A DNA stretch of 46,021 nt from Chitinophagaceae bacterium UBA2791 (GTDB lineage Bacteria; Bacteroidota; Bacteroidia; Chitinophagales; Chitinophagaceae), in the NCBI GenBank assembly GCA_002352105.1, contig DEHV01000039.1, positions 166,757 to 212,777 on the forward strand, read 5' to 3'. Position numbers and translations under genes: made by a program. Of the stretch, positions 7,586 through 16,272 are shown piece by piece. A model generated the notes under the pieces. It was not told the DNA's origin and did no database searches. It worked only from the letters and a program-made list of their open reading frames with translations. How positions within the stretch are numbered: the stretch's first letter is position 1; every line of letters starts with the position of its first letter.

Positions 7586-9715
7586 ATGGAAAAAATAAAC
7601 TGGAAGGTAGATGGCATGTCTTGCGCCAACTGTTCGCTTGCGGTAGCCAAATACCTTGAGAAACAGGGAATGCAGAACGTTAAAGTTAACCTGGTCAATG
7701 GCGACGTACTTTTCGAACATACCGGCAATGCCGAACCGATAAAACTGGCAAAAGGAATTGAAGCGTTGGGCTATAGCGTGCAGGCAAACGAAAAGAAATC
7801 GTCTTCATCCGCCAAAAAAATATTCCGCACGCACCGTCAGCGATTTCTTTTTTGCCTGGTCTTTACACTTCCCCTCATGCTGCATATGTTTCACAAATGG
7901 CTTCCGATCGGCTGGCTGATGAATCCCTGGGCGCAGCTGGCGCTCTGCCTGCCCGTATATATAGTGGGAATGGATTTTTTCGGCAGGAGCGCCATCAGAA
8001 GCATCCGCAACGGCATGCCGAACATGAATGTGCTCATCGCCATTGGCGCCACGGCCGCCTTTGTTTACAGCCTGACAGGCTCCCTGCTGCAGCTCGGCCA
8101 CGACTATATCTTCTATGAAACTACAGCAACCATCATTACCCTTGTTTTCCTGGGCAACCACCTCGAAGACCTTTCCATACAGTCTACCCAGAAAGCCCTG
8201 AACAGTCTTGTTAAATCGCAAAAAGCAATGGCCAATATGATCGCTTTTAATGAACATCATGAAGAAGTGATCCTGCCGGTGGAAAATGACCAGCTCAGGA
8301 TAGGCGACCTGATCCTGATCCGGTCGGGCGATCAGGTTCCCGCAGATTGTAAGATCCTGAGCGGAACGGCAAGCGTAAACGAATCCATTATCACCGGGGA
8401 AAGCCTTCCCCTGGAAAAAAAACCCAAAGACGCCCTTCTCGGCGGCAGCCTGCTGGCCGACGGCATGGTTAAAGCGCAGGTAACCGCAACTTCCGAACAT
8501 TCGGTATTGTCGACCATTATCGACCTGGTGAAGACGGCGCAGGGAGAGAAGCCGCCGGTACAACAATTCGCCGATAAGATCAGCGCCATATTTGTTCCCG
8601 CGGTCCTTATCCTTGCCGCCCTGACCTTTGTGATCAATATTTTGCTGCTGCAACAAAATCAATTCACCGAATCCCTGATGCGGAGCATCGCCGTATTGGT
8701 GATCGCCTGCCCCTGCGCAATGGGACTGGCCACGCCTGCCGCAATAGCGGTGGGACTCGGCCGCGCGGCAAGAAACGGCATCCTGTTCAGAAATGCCAGA
8801 AGCCTCGAATTGTTTAAAAATATCCGGCAGGCGGTATTTGATAAGACCGGCACGCTGACCACCGGCAATTTTACCATCAGCGCCTTTCAGATCCTGTCGG
8901 CCGATCTTACAGAAGACGAGTTCAAAAAGATCGTCTATTCCCTGGAAAAATATTCCAATCACCCCATCGCCCAATCCATTAGCCGGAGCTGGAAAAGAAA
9001 TGACGGATACAGATGGCATGACACGGAAGAGATAAAAGGACTTGGCATAAAGGCTTCCGCGAAGGAGGGCGACGTCTATATCGCCGGTTCGTATAAAATT
9101 GCGGAGGGCCATACTTCCGACGATTCGCATAACGTATACCTGACCAGGAACAATATCCTGATCGGATGGCTCGATCTTCGCGACGAGATCCGGCCCGAAG
9201 CGTATAACGTTATCCAATACCTGAAGCAAAAGAACATCCAGCCTTTTTTATTAAGCGGCGATCGCTATGCCGCTTGTAAACTGGTAGCGGACCAATTGGG
9301 GATCGATACGATCATTGCCGGCCAGACCCCGGCGCAGAAGCTTGAAAAACTGACCGAACTTACCGCACAGGCCCCTACCATCATGATCGGCGACGGCATC
9401 AACGACGCGCCGGCGCTGGCCAAAGCAACCATCGGCATTTCTCTTAGCGAGGCTTCCCAGATTGCCATGCAGACCGCCGACGTGGTATTGACGAACAAAG
9501 GGCTGACCAATCTGCCGCTCTCGCTTGGCCTGGGCAAACACACGTTCATCACCATCAAACAAAACCTGTTCTGGGCCTTTTTCTATAATATCGTCGCCAT
9601 CCCCGTGGCTGCAATAGGATTGCTCACGCCTGGTTTTGCCGCGTTGGCAATGGGATTGAGCGATGTGGCGCTGGGCATAAATTCAGTCAGGCTATTCCGT
9701 AAAAAAGTCGTTTAG
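7586..9715 (+). CDS. copA: Heavy-metal (copper-type) P1B ATPase
   Basis: This inner-membrane ATPase exports metal ions, probably Cu+. In the 709 residues a single N-terminal heavy-metal-associated domain (1-70) has the GMSCANC motif (C13, C16). The actuator TGES is at 270-273, the membrane ion site CPC at 375-377 (IACPCAMGLATP), the phosphorylated D419 in DKTGTLT, the P1B marker SNHP with H459-P460, and the hinge GDGINDAP at about 600-608. Eight membrane segments are expected. The seventh keeps the copper-type YN (FFYNIVAIP), but the eighth reads AMGLSDVALGINS, with Asp where the MxxSS copper signature has its second Ser. Specificity for Cu+ is therefore likely but not certain. recQ follows after 2 bp. 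No CopZ chaperone or CsoR/CueR regulator is adjacent. Confidence 0.9.
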   Translation: MEKINWKVDGMSCANCSLAVAKYLEKQGMQNVKVNLVNGDVLFEHTGNAEPIKLAKGIEALGYSVQANEKKSSSSAKKIFRTHRQRFLFCLVFTLPLMLHMFHKWLPIGWLMNPWAQLALCLPVYIVGMDFFGRSAIRSIRNGMPNMNVLIAIGATAAFVYSLTGSLLQLGHDYIFYETTATIITLVFLGNHLEDLSIQSTQKALNSLVKSQKAMANMIAFNEHHEEVILPVENDQLRIGDLILIRSGDQVPADCKILSGTASVNESIITGESLPLEKKPKDALLGGSLLADGMVKAQVTATSEHSVLSTIIDLVKTAQGEKPPVQQFADKISAIFVPAVLILAALTFVINILLLQQNQFTESLMRSIAVLVIACPCAMGLATPAAIAVGLGRAARNGILFRNARSLELFKNIRQAVFDKTGTLTTGNFTISAFQILSADLTEDEFKKIVYSLEKYSNHPIAQSISRSWKRNDGYRWHDTEEIKGLGIKASAKEGDVYIAGSYKIAEGHTSDDSHNVYLTRNNILIGWLDLRDEIRPEAYNVIQYLKQKNIQPFLLSGDRYAACKLVADQLGIDTIIAGQTPAQKLEKLTELTAQAPTIMIGDGINDAPALAKATIGISLSEASQIAMQTADVVLTNKGLTNLPLSLGLGKHTFITIKQNLFWAFFYNIVAIPVAAIGLLTPGFAALAMGLSDVALGINSVRLFRKKVV

Positions 9716-9717
9716 GG

Positions 9718-11622
9718 ATGACCGATATCAAGGCCATATTAAAAGATCGTTGGGGATATGATTCCTTCCGGCCGCTGCAGGAGGAAATTATCAGGTCGGC
9801 GCTCAACGGGCAGGACACGCTGGCCTTGCTGCCCACGGGAGGCGGAAAATCGATCTGCTTCCAGGTCCCGGCATTCGCCCGGCCCGGCCTTTGCCTGGTG
9901 ATCAGCCCGCTGATCGCCCTGATGAAGGACCAGGTTGAGAACCTTCGTAAAAAAAACATCACCGCATTTTCCCTGCATTCCGGCCTGACCCGCAAGGAGA
10001 CCATCCGGACCCTCTCGCTAGCGGGCGAAAGCAACTGCAAGTTCTTATATGTTTCGCCGGAACGACTGGAAACCGCGCTGTTCAAAGAGTATTTGCCGGG
10101 GCTCGATATCAACCTGATCGCTGTTGATGAAGCGCATTGTATTTCGCAATGGGGATATGATTTCCGGCCCTCCTACCTGCGCATTGCCGCGCTACGGGAA
10201 GAACTGCCGGCCGTTCCCATACTGGCCCTGACCGCCTCCGCCACGGAGATCGTACAAGAAGATATCTGTTCCAAACTATTGTTTCGCCGGCCCGCCATTT
10301 TCCGGCAGTCTTTTGAACGCCCCAATTTATCCTACAGCGCGTTTAAAACCGCGTCTAAGATCAACAAGATCCTGGAGATCCTGCAAAAGGTCCCGGGGTG
10401 CGGCATCGTTTATTGTAAAAGCAGGAAGCGGACCAGAACGCTCAGCGACCTGCTGAACATGCAGGGGATCGCCGCAGATTATTATCACGCGGGGCTCAAC
10501 GCTGAACAGCGCAATCAAAAGCAGGCAGCCTGGCTGAACAATACCACCCGCGTGATCGTATGCACAAATGCTTTTGGAATGGGCATTGACAAGCCGGATG
10601 TAAGCGTCGTTATTCATGCCGATGTTCCCGACTGCCTGGAGAACTATTACCAGGAAGCAGGTCGCGCGGGACGGGACGGTAAAAAAGCCTATGCCGTGCT
10701 GCTATTCCAGGAAAAAGAACTGGAGGAGCTGAAGAAGCTGGCCGCGCTCCGGTTTCCTCCCCTCCCCGTGATCAGGCATATCTACCAGGCATTGATGAAT
10801 TATTTCCAGATCGCTTCCGGGTCGGGCGAAGGACAATACTATGAAATGGACCTAAGCCATTTTATCCGGCAGTTTTCATTGGATGCCCGGCAAACCATCG
10901 GCGCCCTAAAAATACTGGAACAGGAAGAGCAGTTGTATTTCACCGAACAGGTATTTATGCTGTCGAAAGTAGAATTTGTATGCGGTAAGCAAAGCCTCTA
11001 TGCCTTTGAGAAAGACAATCCCCGGCTGGAGCCGCTTATCAAAACCCTGCTTCGTCATTATGAGGGCATCATTGACCAACCCGTTCCCATTATGGAACAA
11101 AGCATTTCCAGGACGCTGCATCTTTCTTTGGAGGAAGTAAAAAAAGGATTGGTCTATTTGCAGGCGCAGGGGATCATCCGGTATGAGCCCCAAAAAGAAA
11201 ATCCGCAGCTTTACCTCATGCGGAACCGGGTAAAAGCGCAGGACCTGCAAATAAACAGGGAAGCCTATGCCAAAAGAAGGCAGCTGTTTGAAGACCGGCT
11301 GAATGCCTTATTGGAATATGCGCTTAAGACCGATGTCTGCCGGAGCATGATGATCGGAAACTATTTTGGCGATCCGGCCGTAAGGGCCTGCGGAATATGC
11401 GATAACTGCCTGAATGCAAAAAAACAAAACCTGTCCGGAAAAGAATTTGAAGATATCCGCCTCCGCCTGCTCCAGACGATCGCCCCTTCGGGCGCGCCGA
11501 TAAAAGACGCGCTCAAGGGATTTAGCGGCGCCGGAAAGGAAAAGGCGCTGAAAGTAATCATGTTCCTGCAAGCCGAGGACAAGATCGACATCAATGAAGA
11601 AGGCTGGATACGGGCAAAATAA
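9718..11622 (+). CDS. recQ: ATP-dependent DNA helicase RecQ (no HRDC domain)
   Basis: This is a 3'-5' superfamily 2 DNA helicase for recombination and fork repair. The 634 residues show an F-R-Q motif near 17-21, Walker A LLPTGGGKS (37-45), DEAH at 137-140 followed by the aromatic-rich loop CISQWGYDFRPSY, and motif VI QEAGRAGRDG (312-321). A RecQ-C-terminal zinc-binding module has C541, C558, C561 and C564 (CGICDNC). The protein ends about 70 residues after the zinc cluster and no HRDC domain is visible, so it is the short RecQ form; the genome may hold a longer paralogue. It starts 2 bp after copA, so the two are probably co-transcribed, although no functional link is known. Confidence 0.92.
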   Translation: MTDIKAILKDRWGYDSFRPLQEEIIRSALNGQDTLALLPTGGGKSICFQVPAFARPGLCLVISPLIALMKDQVENLRKKNITAFSLHSGLTRKETIRTLSLAGESNCKFLYVSPERLETALFKEYLPGLDINLIAVDEAHCISQWGYDFRPSYLRIAALREELPAVPILALTASATEIVQEDICSKLLFRRPAIFRQSFERPNLSYSAFKTASKINKILEILQKVPGCGIVYCKSRKRTRTLSDLLNMQGIAADYYHAGLNAEQRNQKQAAWLNNTTRVIVCTNAFGMGIDKPDVSVVIHADVPDCLENYYQEAGRAGRDGKKAYAVLLFQEKELEELKKLAALRFPPLPVIRHIYQALMNYFQIASGSGEGQYYEMDLSHFIRQFSLDARQTIGALKILEQEEQLYFTEQVFMLSKVEFVCGKQSLYAFEKDNPRLEPLIKTLLRHYEGIIDQPVPIMEQSISRTLHLSLEEVKKGLVYLQAQGIIRYEPQKENPQLYLMRNRVKAQDLQINREAYAKRRQLFEDRLNALLEYALKTDVCRSMMIGNYFGDPAVRACGICDNCLNAKKQNLSGKEFEDIRLRLLQTIAPSGAPIKDALKGFSGAGKEKALKVIMFLQAEDKIDINEEGWIRAK

Positions 11623-11809
11623 ACCTGCGCGCCCTATGAAATACGCCCACGGCCAATCAGCAATCGCTCAGCACAGCATGGCGCCATATCCTCAAACAAG
11701 AACTGATTAAACCAGTCCAAATAGAAGCGCCCGCAACATCGCCGAAAATCTTTGTATAGCCGGCAAAACCGACGCGCAAACGCCAATAAGCAAGTTGACG
11801 CGCGGCATA

Positions 11810-13366
11810 TTAAAACCAGCTGGATTTCTTTTTTGTACTTCTTTTGGCGCCCAGGCCAAGCGCGCCCAACAGGCTGCGGGTAATGATATTGGCGGCGGTC
11901 CTGCCGATCTGCCGGGTTACCGAATTGTCCAGTATCTTTTCCGCCGTTGATTTTTCCGCCTTCCTGGAAGCAGCCGGTTTTTTGGGCGGCGCCTCAGCCT
12001 CCAGGCTGGCCGCTTCCTTTAGTTTTGCCGTCAGGATCTCATACGCGCTTTCGCTATCAATGGCTTTAGCGTATTTTGCATTTATCCTTGACCGTTTGAC
12101 AACATCTACGATCTCCCCTTCGCTCAGGATATCCATCCTCGACGCGGGAGGAAGCAATAAGGTATGCGCCAGCGGCGTAGGAATTCCTTTTTCATTCAAC
12201 ACCGTTACAAAAGCTTCCCCCGTGCCGAGTTGGGTCAGCAATTCATCCACATCATAAAACGAGGTCTCCGGGTAATTCTGCGCGGCCTGCCTGATCGTTT
12301 TCCGGTCTGCCGCCGTAAAGGCGCGAAGCGCATGCTGGACCTTTAACCCGAGCTGGCTAAGCACGGCGGGAGGCACATCCTGCGGGTTCTGCGTGCAGAA
12401 AAATATGCCTACTCCCTTGGAGCGGATCAGTTTGATCACCGTTTCTATCTGCTGAAGCAGCGCGGGGGTCGCTTCCTGGAACACCAGGTGCGCCTCGTCG
12501 ATAAACAAGATCAGCTTCGGCTTGTCAAGATCGCCTTCTTCGGGCAGGGTTCCATACAGCTCGGCCAGCAGGCTCAGCATAAAGGTGGAAAACAATTTTG
12601 GGCGGTTCTGCATATCCGTTACTCTCAGAATGCTGATCACCCCGCGCCCGTCGTCGGCGATCCGCATCAGATCATCTACCTCAAAAGAAGGCTCGCCAAA
12701 AAACAGGTCGGCATCCTGCTGCTGCAACTCTATTACCTTGCGCAGGATGGTGCCTGTGGAGGTAGTGGATATCTTCCCGTATTCTTTTTCGATTTCCGCC
12801 TTTCCCTCATTGCTTACGAACTGCAACACCCTGATAAAATCTTTCAGGTCCAACAGCGGCATCTGGCGGTCGTCGCAGTATTTAAAAAGCATCGACACCA
12901 CTCCTTCCTGGGTATTGTTCAACCCCAGTATCTTGGACAGCAGTATCGGACCAAACTCAGTAACGGTAGCCCGTATGCGAACACCCGGCTCGTGGCTGAT
13001 GCTCATCAATTCCACGGGAAAGGCAGACGGCGTAAACGTTCCGCCGATACTGGCCATCCGCTCTTCTATCTTGCTGTTGGAGGCCCCGGCCGCGGCTATA
13101 CCGCTCAGGTCGCCCTTGATATCCATCAGCATTACCGGAACGCTGGCGGCGCTCAATCCTTCCGCCAGCACCTGGAGGGTCTTTGTCTTACCGGTTCCCG
13201 TGGCGCCGGCTATAAGTCCATGCCGGTTCATAGTTTTCAGGGGCAGCAATACGTCGACCCCTGTTAACGACTTCCCTTCCAGCATGGCGGCGCCAAGCCT
13301 AAAAGACTCTCCCTTGAATGAGTACCCTTCCCGTATGGTTTCGATAAATGTTTCCTTATCAGGCAT
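11810..13366 (-). CDS. HerA-like / DUF853 (YjgR family) ATPase
   Basis: This is a 518-residue member of the helicase HerA-like C-terminal (DUF853, YjgR) family of FtsK/HerA-clade P-loop ATPases. Walker A AGATGTGKTKT lies at 53-63 and Walker B LILFIDEAH with D290-E291 at 285-293. An IFFCTQNPQDVPPAVLSQLG segment near 325-345 is typical of the family (sensor/arginine region). A charged, Ala/Lys-rich linker (about 460-490) precedes a small C-terminal helix with GLGAKRSTKKKSSWF. Its biological role is not established, and NurA, the partner of archaeal HerA, is absent. It lies 41 bp downstream of the GroES-like gene on the same strand. Confidence 0.85.
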   Translation of the reverse strand: MPDKETFIETIREGYSFKGESFRLGAAMLEGKSLTGVDVLLPLKTMNRHGLIAGATGTGKTKTLQVLAEGLSAASVPVMLMDIKGDLSGIAAAGASNSKIEERMASIGGTFTPSAFPVELMSISHEPGVRIRATVTEFGPILLSKILGLNNTQEGVVSMLFKYCDDRQMPLLDLKDFIRVLQFVSNEGKAEIEKEYGKISTTSTGTILRKVIELQQQDADLFFGEPSFEVDDLMRIADDGRGVISILRVTDMQNRPKLFSTFMLSLLAELYGTLPEEGDLDKPKLILFIDEAHLVFQEATPALLQQIETVIKLIRSKGVGIFFCTQNPQDVPPAVLSQLGLKVQHALRAFTAADRKTIRQAAQNYPETSFYDVDELLTQLGTGEAFVTVLNEKGIPTPLAHTLLLPPASRMDILSEGEIVDVVKRSRINAKYAKAIDSESAYEILTAKLKEAASLEAEAPPKKPAASRKAEKSTAEKILDNSVTRQIGRTAANIITRSLLGALGLGAKRSTKKKSSWF

Positions 13367-13407
13367 AGCTAAGATTTAGCGGGTTAAAACCAGATCGCGC
13401 CTGGCGC

Positions 13408-13779
13408 TCATATCTCCTCCTCCCTTTCCAGCATCAATATAGCGCTTTGGGGAACAATAAAATATTTTTCTCCCTCATACATGATTTCGGTGGCTCCGCT
13501 CATCAGGAAAATGGCCAGATCGCCTTCTCTTGCCTGCAGGGGAACGTATTTTACGCGTTCCTCCTCGCCTTTCCAGGGCTCGCTTTCGATGGGAAGGGGA
13601 ATGGCATAGCCGGGGCCGGAACGGATCACGTAGCCCTGCTGCACATTTTCTTTTTCATGAACGCTGGGGGGCAGGTACAGCCCGCTGGTGGTCCGTTCAT
13701 TGGGTTTGGCGGGGCGAACCAACACCCTGTCGCCGATCACGATCAGTTTTTTAAACTTGTTGTCTGTAGTTAAATGCAT
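13408..13779 (-). CDS. GroES-like (Cpn10-fold) paralogue
   Basis: This 123-residue protein has the Cpn10 fold signature IVIGDRVLVRPAKPNERTTSG (14-34), a mobile-loop-like segment GLYLPPSVHEKENVQQGYV, and the closing pattern GDLAIFLMSGATEIMYEGEKYFIV. Canonical GroES is about 92-97 residues and sits beside groEL. Here there is no groEL, and an insertion of about 25 residues (IPLPIESEPWKGEEERVKYVPLQ) lies in the middle. It is therefore a divergent co-chaperonin-like protein of unknown function. A TAATTTTA element at about 13820 on the minus strand may be its -7 box. It probably shares a transcript with the HerA-like ATPase gene. Confidence 0.8.
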   Translation of the reverse strand: MHLTTDNKFKKLIVIGDRVLVRPAKPNERTTSGLYLPPSVHEKENVQQGYVIRSGPGYAIPLPIESEPWKGEEERVKYVPLQAREGDLAIFLMSGATEIMYEGEKYFIVPQSAILMLEREEEI

Positions 13780-13972
13780 GGTTCAATCAATCGGGTTTTA
13801 AAACGGAGCATAAAATTATATGATAATACTACAGTTAATACAAAATTATCGCGCATACGAACGCCGTTCCGCGCTCTGTCCCATCGCTTACAACGGCTAC
13901 GCGCAAAGTTATGGCCTAAAAATGATCATTATTAACAAATAATTAGTGCGTTCATGGAATAACTGCCAAATT

Positions 13973-14003
13973 GGTTTAAATTTATTTGCAGTATGTTTAA
14001 ACC
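13973..14003. promoter_or_regulatory. Perfect 8-bp inverted repeat upstream of response regulator gene
   Basis: GGTTTAAA (13973-13980) and TTTAAACC (13996-14003) are perfect inverted copies separated by 15 bases. The element lies 47 bp upstream of the response regulator ATG. It could be an autoregulatory operator or a leader hairpin. Confidence 0.5.
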
Positions 14004-14050
14004 TGATAACCATAAAACAATCAATATCATCAACGACTAAAACTTTTTAT

Positions 14051-14755
14051 ATGGAAGGCAAAAAAGCAAAAATATTACTTTGTGAAGATGATCAGAATCT
14101 GGGGATGGTATTAAAAAATTATCTGGAACTGAACGACTTTGACGTAACGCTGGAAAGAGACGGCAGACTTGGCCTGGCCGCTTTTCAACGCGAAAAATAC
14201 GATCTCTGCCTGCTGGACATCATGATGCCGAATATGGATGGATTTACCCTCGCGGAAGAAATCCGCGACGTAGACCCCGATATCCCCCTGTTCTTTCTCA
14301 GCGCCAAGACCATGAAGGAAGACATCATCCAGGGATACAAGCTCGGGGCCGACGACTATATCACCAAACCGTTCGACAGCGAAGTGTTGTTGCTGAAAAT
14401 AAAAGCGATCCTAAAACGCAATGAAGACGGGAACAAGGAGCAGGAGAACAAGGAATTCGACCTGGGCAGCTATCATTTTAACCCGAAGCTGCGCGAACTG
14501 AGCCATAATGGCAAAATGCAAACGCTTTCTCCCAAAGAGAACGAATTGCTGAAGCTGCTGGCCGAGCACCTGAACGACCTGTTGCCCAGGGAGCATGCGT
14601 TAAAAAAGATCTGGGGCTCCGATACCTATTTCAATGGCCGCAGCATGGATGTTTATATTGCCAAACTGAGAAAATACCTGAAAGAAGACCCCAATATTGA
14701 GATCGTTAATATTCATGGCAACGGGTTCAGGCTTGTAGCGCCGGTAGAAAAATAA
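14051..14755 (+). CDS. OmpR-family response regulator (orphan)
   Basis: This is a 234-residue two-component transcription factor. The receiver domain (about 7-120) has acidic residues E12-D13-D14, phospho-acceptor D56 in LLDIMMP, S84 as the switch hydroxyl, and K106 in DYITKPFD. The C-terminal winged helix (about 135-230) is OmpR/PhoB type (LSPKENELLKLL, MDVYIAKLRKYL, GNGFRL). I place the start at ATG 14051 because MEGKKAKILLCEDD is the normal receiver beginning; the frame is open further upstream to 13946 but without family-like sequence. No histidine kinase is adjacent, so its sensor is elsewhere. It resembles RprY-type regulators of the phylum, but the regulon cannot be read from the sequence. 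Confidence 0.9.
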   Translation: MEGKKAKILLCEDDQNLGMVLKNYLELNDFDVTLERDGRLGLAAFQREKYDLCLLDIMMPNMDGFTLAEEIRDVDPDIPLFFLSAKTMKEDIIQGYKLGADDYITKPFDSEVLLLKIKAILKRNEDGNKEQENKEFDLGSYHFNPKLRELSHNGKMQTLSPKENELLKLLAEHLNDLLPREHALKKIWGSDTYFNGRSMDVYIAKLRKYLKEDPNIEIVNIHGNGFRLVAPVEK

Positions 14756-14845
14756 CGATCAGGGGCTGTCTTCTATATAGAAAACCACGCCGCAAACAAT
14801 ATCATTACGGTAAACAATGTCTTCGCGGGAAATCAAAACAACAGC

Positions 14846-15880
14846 CTAGCTGAACAGCAGGTTATTCTCCCCGTCTCTGAAAGATTTTTTGCCTAGGTGA
14901 TCATACGCTTTTGGCGTTGCCTCCCTGCCGCGGGGCGTTCTTTTTATGAATCCTTCCTGTATGAGGAAGGGTTCATAAACCTCTTCCAGCGTGCCGGGCT
15001 CCTCTCCTACCGCCGTAGCAATGGTGGTGATCCCCACCGGTCCGCCTTTGAACTTGTCGATGATGGTAAGCAGTATCTTGTTGTCCATATCGTCGAGGCC
15101 GTATTCATCTACATTCAATGCTTTCAGCGCATGCCGCGTAATGTCCAGGTCCACGACCCCGTTGTGCAGCACCTGCGCAAAATCCCTGACCCTTCTCAAT
15201 AGCCCGTTGGCAATCCTGGGCGTACCCCTGCTTCTCCTGGCAATTTCCCGCGCTGCATCGGAGGTGATCTTTACGCCCAGGATCGAGGCTGAGCGGGTAA
15301 CGATATGCAGCAGCGTTTCGCCGGAATAATATTCCAGCCGCGATTTAATGGCAAACCTCGACAACAGCGGCGCCGAAAGCAGGCCGCTCCTGGTGGTGGC
15401 GCCGATCAGGGTGAAAGGATTGAGGGTAAGCTGAATGCTCCTGGCGCTGGGCCCCGAATCGATCATGATATCGATGCAATAATCTTCCATCGCCGCATAC
15501 ATATATTCTTCCACCACCGTACTCAACCGATGGATCTCATCAATAAACAATACATCATTCGGTTCAAGATTGGTAAGCAGCCCCGCAAGATCGCCGGGCT
15601 TTTCGATAACCGGTCCCGAGGTCTCCTTTATTTTAGCGCCGAGCTCGTTGGCAATGATCCTGCTAAGCGTTGTTTTGCCCAAACCCGGAGGACCGTGAAA
15701 CAATACATGATCCAATGCCTCCCCTCTCATTTTGGCGGCCCTGATGAACACTTTGATGTTTTCGATGATCTGCTCCTGTCCCGCAAACTCAGCGATCACA
15801 GCAGGGCGGATATTGTTCTCCAACTCCCTGTCCGCGCTGCTCATCAGGCGAGGGTCCGTATTCAGGTTCGCATTAAACAT
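14846..15880 (-). CDS. ruvB: Holliday junction branch-migration ATPase RuvB
   Basis: RuvB is the hexameric AAA+ motor that drives branch migration with RuvA. The 344 residues show Walker A HGPPGLGKTT (62-71), Walker B with DEIH (114-117), sensor I GATTRSG (160-166), arginine finger R175 in PLLSRF, sensor II GTPRIANGLLRRVRDFA, and the C-terminal winged helix ending QEGFIKRTPRGREATPKAYDHLG. The length is normal. ruvA and ruvC are not in the window. The promoter is probably TAATTTTA four bases upstream of the ATG, and it lies 28 bp from a divergent gene. Confidence 0.96.
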   Translation of the reverse strand: MFNANLNTDPRLMSSADRELENNIRPAVIAEFAGQEQIIENIKVFIRAAKMRGEALDHVLFHGPPGLGKTTLSRIIANELGAKIKETSGPVIEKPGDLAGLLTNLEPNDVLFIDEIHRLSTVVEEYMYAAMEDYCIDIMIDSGPSARSIQLTLNPFTLIGATTRSGLLSAPLLSRFAIKSRLEYYSGETLLHIVTRSASILGVKITSDAAREIARRSRGTPRIANGLLRRVRDFAQVLHNGVVDLDITRHALKALNVDEYGLDDMDNKILLTIIDKFKGGPVGITTIATAVGEEPGTLEEVYEPFLIQEGFIKRTPRGREATPKAYDHLGKKSFRDGENNLLFS

Positions 15881-15884
15881 CAGG

Positions 15885-15904
15885 TAAAATTATGCTTATT
15901 TTTG
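15885..15904. promoter_or_regulatory. Back-to-back -7 elements between ruvB and the divergent gene
   Basis: Only 28 bp separate the two start codons. On the minus strand TAATTTTA (15892-15885) lies four bases before the ruvB ATG. On the plus strand TATTTTTG (15897-15904) lies four bases before the ATG at 15909. Both resemble TAnnTTTG, so both messages would be leaderless and each -33 region would fall inside the other coding sequence. Confidence 0.5.
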
Positions 15905-15908
15905 AAGT

Positions 15909-16196
15909 ATGGATTATGAAAGTTTTATCAACAGTACTTCGCTCGATACGCCTCCGGAAAAAATATCTCCGTACCTGAAAGCGCTTTGGTACGACGCCAA
16001 AGACAACTGGGAAGCCTCGCATCAAATTGCCCAGGATATTCCCGACAAGAGCGGATCCTGGATACACGCTTACCTGCACCGGAAAGAGGGCGACCGGTTT
16101 AACGCGGGGTACTGGTACAATAAAGCGGGGAAACCCTTTCCATCCGTTTCGCTAAGCGAAGAATGGGATCAACTGGCCAGGGCTTTTTCGCAATAA
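15909..16196 (+). CDS. Conserved 95-residue protein of unknown function
   Basis: This small soluble protein carries the block SGSWIHAYLHRKEGD (48-62) followed by NAGYWYNKAGKPFP (65-78), rich in Trp, Tyr and His. I recognise the pattern as a conserved uncharacterised family of Bacteroidota and some other bacteria, but no function is known to me. There is no signal peptide or membrane segment. The start ATG is preceded at four bases by a good -7 box (TATTTTTG). The FUSC membrane-protein gene follows after 76 bp with its own -7-like element, so the two need not be co-transcribed. Confidence 0.75.
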   Translation: MDYESFINSTSLDTPPEKISPYLKALWYDAKDNWEASHQIAQDIPDKSGSWIHAYLHRKEGDRFNAGYWYNKAGKPFPSVSLSEEWDQLARAFSQ

Positions 16197-16234
16197 GCGG
16201 AGCCCGGCCATTATTAATGGACATTCTGTTTTTA

Positions 16235-16242
16235 CCTTTGAA
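16235..16242 (+). promoter_or_regulatory. -7 promoter element of the FUSC gene
   Basis: TACCTTTG matches TAnnTTTG and lies 30 bases upstream of the ATG at 16273, leaving a leader of about 25 nt. No strict -33 TTG was found. Confidence 0.45.
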
Positions 16243-16272
16243 TTTTATATCCGCCGGGAAAAGTCCGACAGC

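Noticed and set aside
7805..9229. 474-codon frame antisense to copA
   Set aside because: Shadow of a real gene created by codon bias; its translation is rich in Gln/Gly/Asp with no domain, while the sense strand encodes a complete P-type ATPase.
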